Source: HGW-17 sp964516435
GTDB lineage: Bacteria > Myxococcota_A > Polyangia > HGW-17
Direction of reading: 5' to 3'
Assembly (NCBI GenBank): GCA_964516435.1
Contig: CAZEZP010000061.1
Location: 6,960-70,959 of the forward strand
DNA: 64,000 bases
Below are positions 45,881 through 55,256 of this stretch, piece after piece (position 1 is the first letter of the stretch; the number at the start of each line of letters is the position of its first letter). A model generated the notes under the pieces. That model made no database searches, was not told the DNA's origin, and saw only the letters and a program-made list of their open reading frames with translations. Both the position numbers and the translations under genes were made by a program.

Positions 45881-46366
45881 TCAATGGAGCAGTTTCCGGA
45901 TCAGGTTCTCCCGCTCGTTGAGATGGCTGTCCATCTGGCGCAGCGCCATCATCAACTGGAAAAACAGCGGCTTGGGATTCTCGGCGCCCAGCACGCTGGA
46001 AATCAGTTGCTCCATCTGCTTCTGCACGTTGGCGCGCAGGTTTTCCAGTTCCTGGTCGAAGCGCTCCACGGCCTGGATGGCTTCGGTCTCTTCGGAACTC
46101 CCCATCAGCGTGCCGGCGAAGCCCTGGTTGGCCCAGCGCAGCCGGTCGCGCACCTTGGTGAGCAGCGCCGTGGTCTGCTCGGCATCGGTGAGCAGGTCCA
46201 TCTTGGAGATGTCCATGGAAATCTGCATCTTCAACTGTTCCAGTTGATCGTGGCATTCCTTGAGCTTTGCGGCCATGTAGTCACGGAAAGCGCGGTCCGT
46301 GGCGCGGCTTTCCGTGCGCTGCCTGTAGCCTTTGTATCCTGGGATGATGTAGTCCAATACGGCCAT
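45881..46366 (-). CDS. Helical protein next to SPFH, possible PspA-like partner
   Basis: 161 residues with SD GGAGG. It begins MAVLDYIIPGYKGYRQRT, a conserved-looking start I associate with genes beside SPFH proteins. The rest is long charged helices (RAFRDYMAAKLKECHDQLEQ, then RVRDRLRWANQGF-like and VERFDQELENLRANVQKQ), consistent with a coiled-coil bundle. There is no signal peptide or membrane segment. PspA homology was not seen in motifs, so the link to membrane stress comes from position only. It is 77 bases upstream of the SPFH gene and nine downstream of the TM gene. Confidence 0.7.
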   Translation of the reverse strand: MAVLDYIIPGYKGYRQRTESRATDRAFRDYMAAKLKECHDQLEQLKMQISMDISKMDLLTDAEQTTALLTKVRDRLRWANQGFAGTLMGSSEETEAIQAVERFDQELENLRANVQKQMEQLISSVLGAENPKPLFFQLMMALRQMDSHLNERENLIRKLLH

Positions 46367-46375
46367 GATGACCTC

Positions 46376-46726
46376 CTATTCCTGATTTTCCCTGCCCTTG
46401 CGGGACAGCAGGATGCCCACCACGATCAGGATTCCGGCGATGAGCACCAGAAACGGCCAACTCTTGCGGAACGGCATGACGTCCAGGTTGGACAGCAACT
46501 TGAAGAAGAAGAGACTGCCCAGAAAGGCTGCGCCCGGCATCCAGCCCGTGGAATCGATCAGGAAGGCCTGGACGGCCAGCGAAAGGAACAGCGCCATGGG
46601 GATGGCCGGCCACACGGAGCCGAACGAGGCGCCGTCGAACGAGACGGTGGCGATGAGCACGATGGCGGTGGTGAAGACCGTGACCAGCCACGGCAGAGCG
46701 GAGACGACGACATTCTTCTGGGCCAT
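46376..46726 (-). CDS. Small four-helix membrane protein
   Basis: 116 residues with GGAGG upstream. Four hydrophobic segments are visible (ALPWLVTVFTTAIVLIA, IPMALFLSLAVQAFLI, GAAFLGSLFFFKLLS, FLVLIAGILIVVGILLS), with a short basic C-terminus. No known family. It is sandwiched between the OmpA-type gene (17 bases) and the helical protein (nine bases), which suggests a joint complex with the SPFH protein at the inner membrane. Confidence 0.7.
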   Translation of the reverse strand: MAQKNVVVSALPWLVTVFTTAIVLIATVSFDGASFGSVWPAIPMALFLSLAVQAFLIDSTGWMPGAAFLGSLFFFKLLSNLDVMPFRKSWPFLVLIAGILIVVGILLSRKGRENQE

Positions 46727-46743
46727 GAGTTACCTCCCGCAGG

Positions 46744-48915
46744 TCAGTCCTGCTTCATCTTCACGATCTTGAATTCCACGCGCCGGTTCTTCTCGCGCAG
46801 GCGTGAGGAAATGTTGGCGTAGCGCGGCTTGGTGTGCCCGTAGCCTTTGGCGGTCAGGCGATCGGCCTTCACCCCCTGGGAGATGAGATAGGCCCGCACG
46901 GCGTCGGCGCGCTCCTGGCTCAACTGGAGGTTGTGCTCCGGCTTGCCCTTGTCATCCGTGTGGCCCTGGACTTCCAGTTCCAGGATTTCCGGATTCTCGA
47001 TCATGAGCGCCGCCACCTCGTCCAGGATGATGAGGCTTTCGGGCAGCAGTTCAGCGCTGTCGAGCTTGAACTGGATGCGCTCGGTGATGGTGATGGCCCG
47101 CTGCTTGCGGTTGATGGTCGCCGTGGACTTGGCCGGCTTCTTCTTCACCACCATTTCCACCGGGGTCACGGTGCACTTGGGCAACGTCACCGTGGAGGAG
47201 CGGGTCAGGTGCTCGGGTTCGTTGAACACGATTTCGTACGCGCCGGGGAAGACCTTCACCTCGGCCTTGCCCTCGGCGGAGAGGGCCACGTCCTGGGCGA
47301 CGTCCTTTTCGTCCATGGTCTTCCCCTGCACCTTCAGGGAACCGCCCACGGGCTTGCCTTCCTCGTCCTTGACGAACACGTAGACGGAGCACAGTTCCGG
47401 CCCCTTGGCCTTCAACTGGAGTGCCACGTCGGTGGGTCCATCGGTCTTGACCACGTTCACCACCGTTTCCTGGTCGTGGTAATCCTTCTTGCCCACGCGC
47501 AGCGTGTAAGAGCCCGGCGCCAGCGGGACGGAGGCGAACCGGCCCTGCGCATCGGTGGCTGTGCGCGGATGCGAAGTGCCGACGAATTCCACCACCGCGC
47601 CTTCCAGCGGGGCGCCGTTGGCGTCGGTCACCGTGCCCTGGATGATGCCCGTTTTGGCCGGTGGCGGCGTGCGATCCACCTCGCGCACGACCTCGCGCAC
47701 CTCGGGGATGCACGCGGCGCGCGGATTGGCGTGGTAGGAGAGCATCGCGAACACGTTGTACACGGGGGAGGGCGGCGCCACGGCGAACCCAGGGTAGTCC
47801 AGCGTCACTTCCACGCCGGCGGATACGGCCACGTCCGGGCGCACATGCCAGCGCACGCCCAGAACCGCGTTTTGCGAGAAGGCATCGTCCGGGGCCACGC
47901 TACCGTTGACTGCCACCCGGTGGCGCCAGCCCATGAGATTGTCGTCGGCGCCGGCCGTGTAGTAGCGGAATCCATATTCCAGGATGGGCGCCACGACGGT
48001 ATGCCGGAACAGGAAGGGAAATTCCAGGCCCAGTGAAAATTGCACGCGGCTTTGGGAAACGCCCAGGGCAAAGGCCTGAACCATGTACCCGTACAGGGGC
48101 TCCACCGTGAGATGGTTGGCGGAACGGGGCGCATCCCCCAGGAGATTGGCGGATCCGTCATGCACATAGCCGATGTTGAGGTGCGCGTTGAAGGGGATCG
48201 GGCTCTTGGGCAGCCACGTGCGCCCCGACAGGGAGGCGAGCAGGTGCAGGCCCGCGGAAGTCGCGGAAAAGTCCGGCCCCACCTCGGCCATTCCCGAATA
48301 CAGGCGTCCCACCACGGCGGCGCCGACGCTCAGGAAGGGCTTCACTGCCCGGTAGTACTTGGCGCCGAAGACGAAATCCCCCAGTGCCATCTGCGTGGCG
48401 GGTTCATACGTCTCCACCAGGTGCCTGCGCTCGTTGATGTTGCTCATGGAGTAGATGATGCCGAACGCCTCGATGGAATGGGGGAAGAACATGTGGAAGT
48501 GCACGCCATAGGCCGAGCGGGTGTCGGTCTCGTCCTGGTTGGCCACGATGAAGTCGTGGTAGCGGAAGAACTCGCCGTGCAGGGCTACGGAAAACGTCCA
48601 CGGGATGGCGCCGGCCGCCGCCATGGTCTGGAAGAGTCCCGTCGCCGCGAGCAGCGTGGGGGCGGGAATCACGGAAACAGGTGGATGGGCATGCGTCCTG
48701 GATGGCGATGCCGGGGCGGACGGCGCCGGCGCGGCGACCGGGGTGGCGTCGGCTGTGGCCACGGCGTCGTTTTTCAGGACCGTCACGTACGGGTCGGCCG
48801 CCGGCTTCGCGGCTTCCGGCGTTTCCGGCGTCTTGGCGGGATCGGCGAAGGCGTTGGCGGCATCGAATGCCATCAAAAGGAACAAAAGGAAAGAAATGCC
48901 CGTGGCTCTTGACAT
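46744..48915 (-). CDS. OmpA-type outer membrane protein with carboxypeptidase-regulatory-like domain
   Basis: 723 residues. Signal peptide SFLLFLLMAFDAANAFA; SD GGAGG. Residues ~90-415 are a beta-barrel-like region (FSVALHGEFFRYHDFIV, SVGAAVVGRLYSGMAEVG, VQFSLGLEFPFLFRH). At about 440-525 lies a CarboxypepD_reg-like/Ig fold (GIIQGTVTDANGAPLEGAVV, FASVPLAPGSYTLRVGKKDY), and a second such unit follows near 530-610. The C-terminal OmpA domain (about 615-715) binds peptidoglycan: IQFKLDSAELLPESL, VQGHTDDKGKPEHNLQLSQ, RLTAKGYGHTKPRYANIS. It heads the seven-gene minus-strand run and connects outer membrane to cell wall. Confidence 0.88.
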   Translation of the reverse strand: MSRATGISFLLFLLMAFDAANAFADPAKTPETPEAAKPAADPYVTVLKNDAVATADATPVAAPAPSAPASPSRTHAHPPVSVIPAPTLLAATGLFQTMAAAGAIPWTFSVALHGEFFRYHDFIVANQDETDTRSAYGVHFHMFFPHSIEAFGIIYSMSNINERRHLVETYEPATQMALGDFVFGAKYYRAVKPFLSVGAAVVGRLYSGMAEVGPDFSATSAGLHLLASLSGRTWLPKSPIPFNAHLNIGYVHDGSANLLGDAPRSANHLTVEPLYGYMVQAFALGVSQSRVQFSLGLEFPFLFRHTVVAPILEYGFRYYTAGADDNLMGWRHRVAVNGSVAPDDAFSQNAVLGVRWHVRPDVAVSAGVEVTLDYPGFAVAPPSPVYNVFAMLSYHANPRAACIPEVREVVREVDRTPPPAKTGIIQGTVTDANGAPLEGAVVEFVGTSHPRTATDAQGRFASVPLAPGSYTLRVGKKDYHDQETVVNVVKTDGPTDVALQLKAKGPELCSVYVFVKDEEGKPVGGSLKVQGKTMDEKDVAQDVALSAEGKAEVKVFPGAYEIVFNEPEHLTRSSTVTLPKCTVTPVEMVVKKKPAKSTATINRKQRAITITERIQFKLDSAELLPESLIILDEVAALMIENPEILELEVQGHTDDKGKPEHNLQLSQERADAVRAYLISQGVKADRLTAKGYGHTKPRYANISSRLREKNRRVEFKIVKMKQD

Positions 48916-49073
48916 CGTGTTCCTCCAAAACCGTGGAAATGCGCGAGTCCACCCATGATTGCCTAGCCTTTTAGCACAATTTTCCGCCGCTGGAAATGTT
49001 TCTGGCCCCGACCCCCTGTTTTTTTCACTTCCGGGGCGAATGCCGGTAGGATGTCCGCCGGCAGGAGGTGGCA

Positions 49074-50006
49074 TTGGAGAAACATGACGGCGACCGCGTG
49101 ATTCTGGAAATGGATGGCGTCGATGTGCGCTATCCACGCGCCGCCCGGAACACTCTCGAGAGGGTCTGCCTGCAGGTGCGTGCGGGGAGCCGGACGGCGG
49201 TGGTGGGAGAGTCCGGAAGCGGAAAGAGCACGCTCATGCGGACGATTCTGGGGCTCATGCCGCCGTCGGCAGGCGTGGTGCGATGGTTCGGTGAGGACAT
49301 CGCCCGGCTGCCGTCCTCCCGTATGGCCCGGTTGCGCGCGCGGGTGCAGCCCGTGTTCCAGGACCCCATGTCTTCTTTCGACCCTCGGCACAATTGCCGT
49401 CGGGTCCTGGAGGAACCGCTGGCGATCCATGGATGGCGGGATCCGGATGCCCGCCGGGAGCGATGCCTGCGGGCGCTCTCCGAGGTCGGACTCCCCGAGG
49501 ACGTACTGAAATCCCATCCCCGGCGGCTTTCGGGCGGGCAGCGCCAGCGCCTGGCCATCGCCCGCGCCATGCTCCTGTCGCCGGAGGCGCTCGTGGCCGA
49601 CGAGCCGACCGCGGCGCTGGATCTTTCCGTGCAGGGGCAGGTGGCCACGCTGCTCCTGGACCTGCACCGCGAGTCCGGACTGACTTTGCTGGTGATTTCC
49701 CACGATTTCCCGCTGGTCGCCCAGTTGTGCGAGCGTGTGGCCGTCCTCTATGCCGGGCGCATCGTCGAGGAAGGGCCTCTGGAACAGGTCTTTTCGGAAC
49801 CGCTGCATCCCTATTCCCGCGATCTCGTGGAGGCAGCCACCGGCGATCTGCCTCCTGCCGATGCCCCCCTGCCGGCGTTGCCTGCCGCCACCGGCTGCCC
49901 TTACCGGCTGCGCTGCCGGCTGGCCCGGGATTGCTGCAGGGAGATGCCGGGGATGCAGGCGGCGGGGGAACGGAAGGTGGCCTGCCATCTCGCACAATTG
50001 CCTTGA
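49074..50006 (+). CDS. Oligopeptide/dipeptide-type ABC transporter ATP-binding protein
   Basis: 310 residues. TTG 49074 has GGAGG five bases upstream; GTG 49068 is the other option. Walker A GESGSGKSTLM, Q-loop PVFQDPMSSF, signature LSGGQRQRLAIARA, Walker B ALVADEPTAALD, H-loop VISHDFPLVA. The C-terminal LHPYSRDLVEAA and Cys-rich TGCPYRLRCRLARDCC match the OppF/DppF oligopeptide-binding extension. No permease, substrate-binding protein or OppD partner is nearby, so its transporter is encoded elsewhere or it is an orphan. It is divergent from the OmpA-type gene. Confidence 0.9.
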   Translation: MEKHDGDRVILEMDGVDVRYPRAARNTLERVCLQVRAGSRTAVVGESGSGKSTLMRTILGLMPPSAGVVRWFGEDIARLPSSRMARLRARVQPVFQDPMSSFDPRHNCRRVLEEPLAIHGWRDPDARRERCLRALSEVGLPEDVLKSHPRRLSGGQRQRLAIARAMLLSPEALVADEPTAALDLSVQGQVATLLLDLHRESGLTLLVISHDFPLVAQLCERVAVLYAGRIVEEGPLEQVFSEPLHPYSRDLVEAATGDLPPADAPLPALPAATGCPYRLRCRLARDCCREMPGMQAAGERKVACHLAQLP

Positions 50007-50038
50007 TTTCGAAAAGGAATCGTGCCATCGATGCCGCC

Positions 50039-50976
<938 letters not shown>

Positions 50977-50980
<4 letters not shown>

Positions 50981-51681
50981 GTCTTCCCGGCGACGACGAG
51001 CCCACGCTTTCCCATCCGGCGGTGGACCCCGCCGAGTTGGAAGAGGCGCGCGAGATTCGCGTCCTGCCGCTGGATGTGCGCGGCCGCATCGTGCCGGTTC
51101 GGCTGGGGCCGCTGGAAGTGGACCGCCTGCGGGCGCTGGATGAGCATGCCGCCGAACTGGAGGCGCGCGCGGCCGGCATCGCGCATCTGGAGGCGCAGGC
51201 CCGCGCGCGGGGCTGTCAGGCGGGGTTCGAGGAAGGCGTGCGGGAAGGCACGCGCCGTTTTCTGGATACCCTCTCGGCATTCGAAAAACGCCTGTCCGAG
51301 TTGGAATGCCGGATTCCGGACGCCATCGCGGCCCTGTCCGCCCGGCTGGCCGCCCGCTGCCTCGGACGGGAAATCGCCTCGAACGACGAATCGCTGAGGC
51401 ACTGGGTCCGAACCCATGCGGCCTCGCTGATGCCGGCCGTCGTCGTGACCTGCCTGCACGCGCCTGCCGACGGCGGGCGTCTGGCGTTCCTCCGGGAGGA
51501 GTTCGCCCGGGAGTTTCCCCATACGCGGTTCGAATGGCATCCCGCCCCGGGGCTTTCTGCCGGGGAACTCCTGCTGGAAAGCGAGAACCTGCGTGTGGAT
51601 GCGCGGTTCGATGCGATGGAAGGATGGCTGCGCCGGGCATTGGAGGGTCCGGACGGGAAGAGGGACGGCCCATGCCCTTGA
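50977..51681 (+). CDS. FliH/YscL (HrpE)-type secretion ATPase regulator
   Basis: 234 residues, started by an ATGA overlap with nadA. Residues ~60-120 are an Ala/Glu-rich coiled coil with Gly (ARARGCQAGFEEGVREGTRR), typical of the FliH GxxxG stalk. The C-terminal half has the V1-ATPase-E-subunit-like pattern (IAALSARLAARCLGREIA, FEWHPAPGLSAGELLLES, RVDARFDAMEGWLRRAL). It would form the peripheral stalk of a flagellar or type III ATPase, FliH2-FliI. The next gene overlaps by 10 bases and is the ATPase. fliJ, fliF or sct components are absent here. Confidence 0.8.
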
Positions 51682-52985
51682 ATCTGGACGACTTTCTGCA
51701 GCGCGCCGAGACGGCCGACGTGGAGGGATGGATGCGGCCTCGCGGCCGTGTCTGTGCCGTGGAGGGCTGTCTGGTGCGCATCCGCATGCCGGGAGGGCGC
51801 CTGGGGCATTGGGTGGTGTTGGAACCGCCCGACGGGGCGCCTGGAATTCCCGCGCAAATCACGGGTTTCGACCAGGATGCCGTGTGGTGCTCCCCGGCGG
51901 CGTCCATATCGGGAATCGGCCCGGACTGGGGCGTTTCGCTGGCCCGGACGCCGGGAATCCCCGCATCGGAAAATCTCCTGGGCCGGATTCTCGATGGTCT
52001 GGGGCGGCCCATGGACGGGGCGGGACCCATTTCGGCCGGGGATTTCGTTCCGCTCGACGCCCCGGCGCCCGATCCCCTGACGCGTCCGCCGGTTGAGAAG
52101 CCTTTTGTCACGGGCATCCGGGCCATCGATGGCCTGTGCACACTGGCGGCGGGCCAGCGGATCGGGCTCTTTGCCGGTCCCGGCGTGGGAAAGAGCCACC
52201 TGCTGGGCCAACTCGCGCGCCAGTCCGATGCGGCGGTGAAGGTGGTCTGCCTGGTGGGGGAACGCGGCCGGGAGGTGCGGGAGTTCCTGGGGGACAATCT
52301 GCGCGGCTGCGGCGATTTCGTGATGGTGGCGGCCACCTCCGACGCCCCGGCGCTCGCCCGGGCGCTGGCACCGCTGGCGGCCACGGCTGTGGCCGAATTC
52401 TTCCGGGATCGGGGGGGCGACGTGCTGCTGCTGGTCGATTCCCTCACCCGCATGGTGCGCGCGCTGCGCGAGATCACCCTGCAGATGGGGCAGGCGCCCG
52501 CCCGCCGCGGGTATCCGCCGGCCGTGTTCGCCGGCCTGCCGCGCCTGATCGAGCGGGCCGGCACGTCGCCGCGCGGCACGATAACAGCCATATACACCGT
52601 TCTCGTGGAAGGAAACGATCTCGACGAGCCCGTTTCCGATGAGGTGCGGGGCCTTCTGGATGGCCACCTGATCCTGTCCCGGCGGCTGGCGGAGAGCGGC
52701 CATTACCCGGCGCTGGACATTCCCCGCAGCCTGTCGCGGCTGGCATCCCGCGTGATTTCCTCCGAGCGGCGCGCCCTGGCCGCCCGTATCCGGGCCCAGT
52801 TGGCCGTCCGCCAGGAATCCGACGAACTCGTCCGGATGGGGGCGGTGGTTCCCGGCGCCCATCCCCTCCTCGACGAGGCGCTCGCATGCGCTGCCGCTGT
52901 GGATGACTTTTTGCGCCAGGGGGCAGAATCCGTGCCGTTCGAGGCCACCTGGGAGGAAATGCGCAGGCTCGTTTCCGGGAAATGA
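51672..52985 (+). CDS. FliI/SctN-type export ATPase
   Basis: 437 residues, overlapping FliH by 10. F1-beta-like ATPase: Walker A AGPGVGKSHLLG with Lys 174, the LVGERGREVREF segment, Walker B DVLLLVDSLTRMVRAL, and GYPPAVFAGLPRLIERAG, GTITAIYTVLVEGNDLDEP, HLILSRRLAESGHYPALDIP. These are the signatures of flagellar FliI and type III SctN ATPases. The ATPase normally works with the export gate FlhA/SctV and a FliJ-like coil, none seen here. Whether it serves a flagellum or a non-flagellar machine cannot be decided from this window. Confidence 0.9.
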   Translation: MPLNLDDFLQRAETADVEGWMRPRGRVCAVEGCLVRIRMPGGRLGHWVVLEPPDGAPGIPAQITGFDQDAVWCSPAASISGIGPDWGVSLARTPGIPASENLLGRILDGLGRPMDGAGPISAGDFVPLDAPAPDPLTRPPVEKPFVTGIRAIDGLCTLAAGQRIGLFAGPGVGKSHLLGQLARQSDAAVKVVCLVGERGREVREFLGDNLRGCGDFVMVAATSDAPALARALAPLAATAVAEFFRDRGGDVLLLVDSLTRMVRALREITLQMGQAPARRGYPPAVFAGLPRLIERAGTSPRGTITAIYTVLVEGNDLDEPVSDEVRGLLDGHLILSRRLAESGHYPALDIPRSLSRLASRVISSERRALAARIRAQLAVRQESDELVRMGAVVPGAHPLLDEALACAAAVDDFLRQGAESVPFEATWEEMRRLVSGK

Positions 52986-53125
52986 AGGATACGGGGCCTG
53001 CGGCGCTCCGAGGCGAAGCGGGAACAGGTGTTCGGGGCGCTTTCCCCGGAGACCATCAAAAAATGTACGGCGCCATCGTGCTGATGACCGACTTGAATGA
53101 TGGCCGATTTGGGGGTAGGGTATGA
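52982..53125 (+). CDS. Small ORF in ATGA overlap with the export ATPase
   Basis: A 47-codon frame whose ATG overlaps the ATPase stop, so translational coupling is possible. The product (MKDTGPAALRGEAG, then MYGAIVLMTDLNDGRF) does not resemble FliJ or SctO. Codon pattern is weak. It may be spurious; the next gene starts 28 bases later with its own SD. Confidence 0.25.
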   Translation: MKDTGPAALRGEAGTGVRGAFPGDHQKMYGAIVLMTDLNDGRFGGRV

Positions 53126-53152
53126 AAGCTTTGCATAAGGAGCGGTTGCGCC

Positions 53153-55252
53153 ATGAGAAACTTTTACCTGTGCCTGTTTTCCTCGTTTTTGGCTCTTCTT
53201 TTCGTTTCCTGCAAGGGAGAAGCCGGAACATACAAGCACAACAACGACGTGCAGGGGGATCTGGACGTGGAGCCGGATGTGCCGGCTCCCGAATGTCCCA
53301 ATGGTACCGACAACGACCATGACGGCTACGGTCCCGGATGCCCGGCCGGCGACGACTGCAACGATTCCGATGCCTACATCCACCCGGGGGCGTCGGAGCG
53401 CTGCAACGCCGTGGACGACAACTGCAATGGGGAGACCGACGAGGGCGTGCTCAATGCCTGCGGCAACTGTTCTACGCTGTGCGGCAATGCCGGCATCGGC
53501 AATGACCCGTTCCCCCTGGGCGGCGAGGATCCCAACGTGAATTCGGAAGGTGTGGGCCGGGATCCCAACGGGGATCTCGTTCTGACCCAGAGCAATGACA
53601 ACTTCTACTACCTGTGGATTGCAAACACCAACGATCTTTCCGTCGGTACCGTGTCCAAGGTGGACACTCGGGCGATGAAGGAAGTCGCCCGCTATTTCTC
53701 GGTCACCTGTTTTTCGCGGCCGCTGGCCTATTACCAGAGCGGCGCGTGCCTGGACACCTACGGGAACAACGTACAGTTGTCGAACAACTCGCCCTCGCGC
53801 ACGGCGGTGGACTTCAACTTCGACGTATGGGTAGCCAACCGCGCTTTTGGCGGGCAGGCCTCCGTCACCAAGATCGCCAACAGCCTCTCCAACTGCGTGG
53901 ACCGCAACGGCGACGGCACCATCCAGACTTCCACCGACCGCGACGGCAACGGCTCCATCACCACGGACTGCAACGGTGACGGAACTCCCGACAATGCTTC
54001 CACCATCTGCACGAACGGCCTGCCCGCGCCCGAATTCTACGGGCTCGACGACGAATGCGTCCTTCTGACTACCAACTACGGCGTGACCAACCAGTTGGGC
54101 CGCTGCGTGTGCCTGGACAAGGGTTCTTCCGATGTGGGCGCGTCCAACGTGTGGGTGGCCACCTATACGGTCGATGGCTCCAACCCGCAGTCCGGCACGC
54201 AGAACGTCTTCTACCAGATCAACGGCATGACGGGCGAATTCATGGGATTCACGCTCATCCCGTCCAACATCAACTGCTATGGCTGCACGGTGGACGGCGA
54301 TGGCATCCTGTGGGTCAGTTCCTGGGGATTGACGACCTACATCGACACCGTGAATCCGGCGCATCCCGTGGGGCGCACCATCGCCATTTCGGAGCAGCAT
54401 GGCGGCACCCACCAGATGTACGGCATCACCACCGACAGCGAAAACAACATCTGGTTCGGCGGCTGGGGCTCCAACCGCGTGTACCGCTACCGGCCGCACC
54501 GGCTCGACCGAGCCGATCCCTCCTATTTCACCGAACTGGGCAACGGAATCTGGACAATGATTGAATACGGTGCTGTGACGGGCGGCATTTCCGCCGATCT
54601 GCGCGGTTTCATCTGGGTGGCCAACAACAACGGGTTCATCGCGCGCATCCCGCAGAACCTGCCCGATGGCGTGCATCCAGGCAGTGTGGCCGTGCAGATG
54701 AACGCCTCCTCGTTCGGCGGCAACATGCGCGGATCGGGCGTGGATTTCGACGGGCACGTCTGGGGCGTGAGCCACGACACGTCCACGGCCAACCGCATCG
54801 AACTGGATGCGGCCGGCAATCCCACCGGCAACATCACCACGGTGCCCGTAGGCAGAAACCCGTACACGTATTCCGATTTCACCGGCTACGGCCTGCGCAA
54901 CTTCACACGCCCGCAGGGCACCTATTCCACGGTGTTCACCGCGTGCCCGGAAAGCAACGGCCCGCCCACGTGGTACCAGGTGCGCTGGAACGCCTCCACG
55001 CCGCCGGGAACGTCGGTTTCCGTGTTCGCGCAGGCGGGCAACGATCCGGCCACCCTGCGCTATGCCGAAATCTATGGCCCCTGGACCACGTCTCCGGCCG
55101 TGCTTTCCGATGCGCCGGGGCCGCTGGCGCCCAATCCCGCGCAGTATCTGCGGGTCACGTTCCTGCTGACCACCGAAAACCGCGACGTATCGCCCGTTCT
55201 GCACGATTTCGAAGTCGTGTGGGAATGCCCCTACACGGGCCCCGGCAAGTAG
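53153..55252 (+). CDS. MopRI-motif lipoprotein with beta-propeller-like body
   Basis: 699 residues. Signal FLALLFVSC ends in a lipobox. Residues ~50-105 contain the 'putative metal-binding' MopRI repeat (CPAGDDCNDSDAYIHPGA, ERCNAVDDNCNGETDEGV) typical of Myxococcota surface proteins. The rest is a repeated strand pattern (YLWIANTNDLSVGTVSKVD, NVWVATYTVDGS, ILWVSSWGLTTYIDTVN, NIWFGGWGSNRVYRY, GHVWGVSHDTSTANRIE), consistent with a beta-propeller of the Vgb/streptogramin-lyase-like type. An Asp/Asn/Gly-rich calcium-like segment lies near residues 245-285 (DRNGDGTIQTSTDRDGNGS). A C-terminal beta-sandwich follows. It is a secreted, possibly Ca-binding surface protein of unknown role. Confidence 0.85.
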   Translation: MRNFYLCLFSSFLALLFVSCKGEAGTYKHNNDVQGDLDVEPDVPAPECPNGTDNDHDGYGPGCPAGDDCNDSDAYIHPGASERCNAVDDNCNGETDEGVLNACGNCSTLCGNAGIGNDPFPLGGEDPNVNSEGVGRDPNGDLVLTQSNDNFYYLWIANTNDLSVGTVSKVDTRAMKEVARYFSVTCFSRPLAYYQSGACLDTYGNNVQLSNNSPSRTAVDFNFDVWVANRAFGGQASVTKIANSLSNCVDRNGDGTIQTSTDRDGNGSITTDCNGDGTPDNASTICTNGLPAPEFYGLDDECVLLTTNYGVTNQLGRCVCLDKGSSDVGASNVWVATYTVDGSNPQSGTQNVFYQINGMTGEFMGFTLIPSNINCYGCTVDGDGILWVSSWGLTTYIDTVNPAHPVGRTIAISEQHGGTHQMYGITTDSENNIWFGGWGSNRVYRYRPHRLDRADPSYFTELGNGIWTMIEYGAVTGGISADLRGFIWVANNNGFIARIPQNLPDGVHPGSVAVQMNASSFGGNMRGSGVDFDGHVWGVSHDTSTANRIELDAAGNPTGNITTVPVGRNPYTYSDFTGYGLRNFTRPQGTYSTVFTACPESNGPPTWYQVRWNASTPPGTSVSVFAQAGNDPATLRYAEIYGPWTTSPAVLSDAPGPLAPNPAQYLRVTFLLTTENRDVSPVLHDFEVVWECPYTGPGK

Positions 55253-55256
55253 GCGC

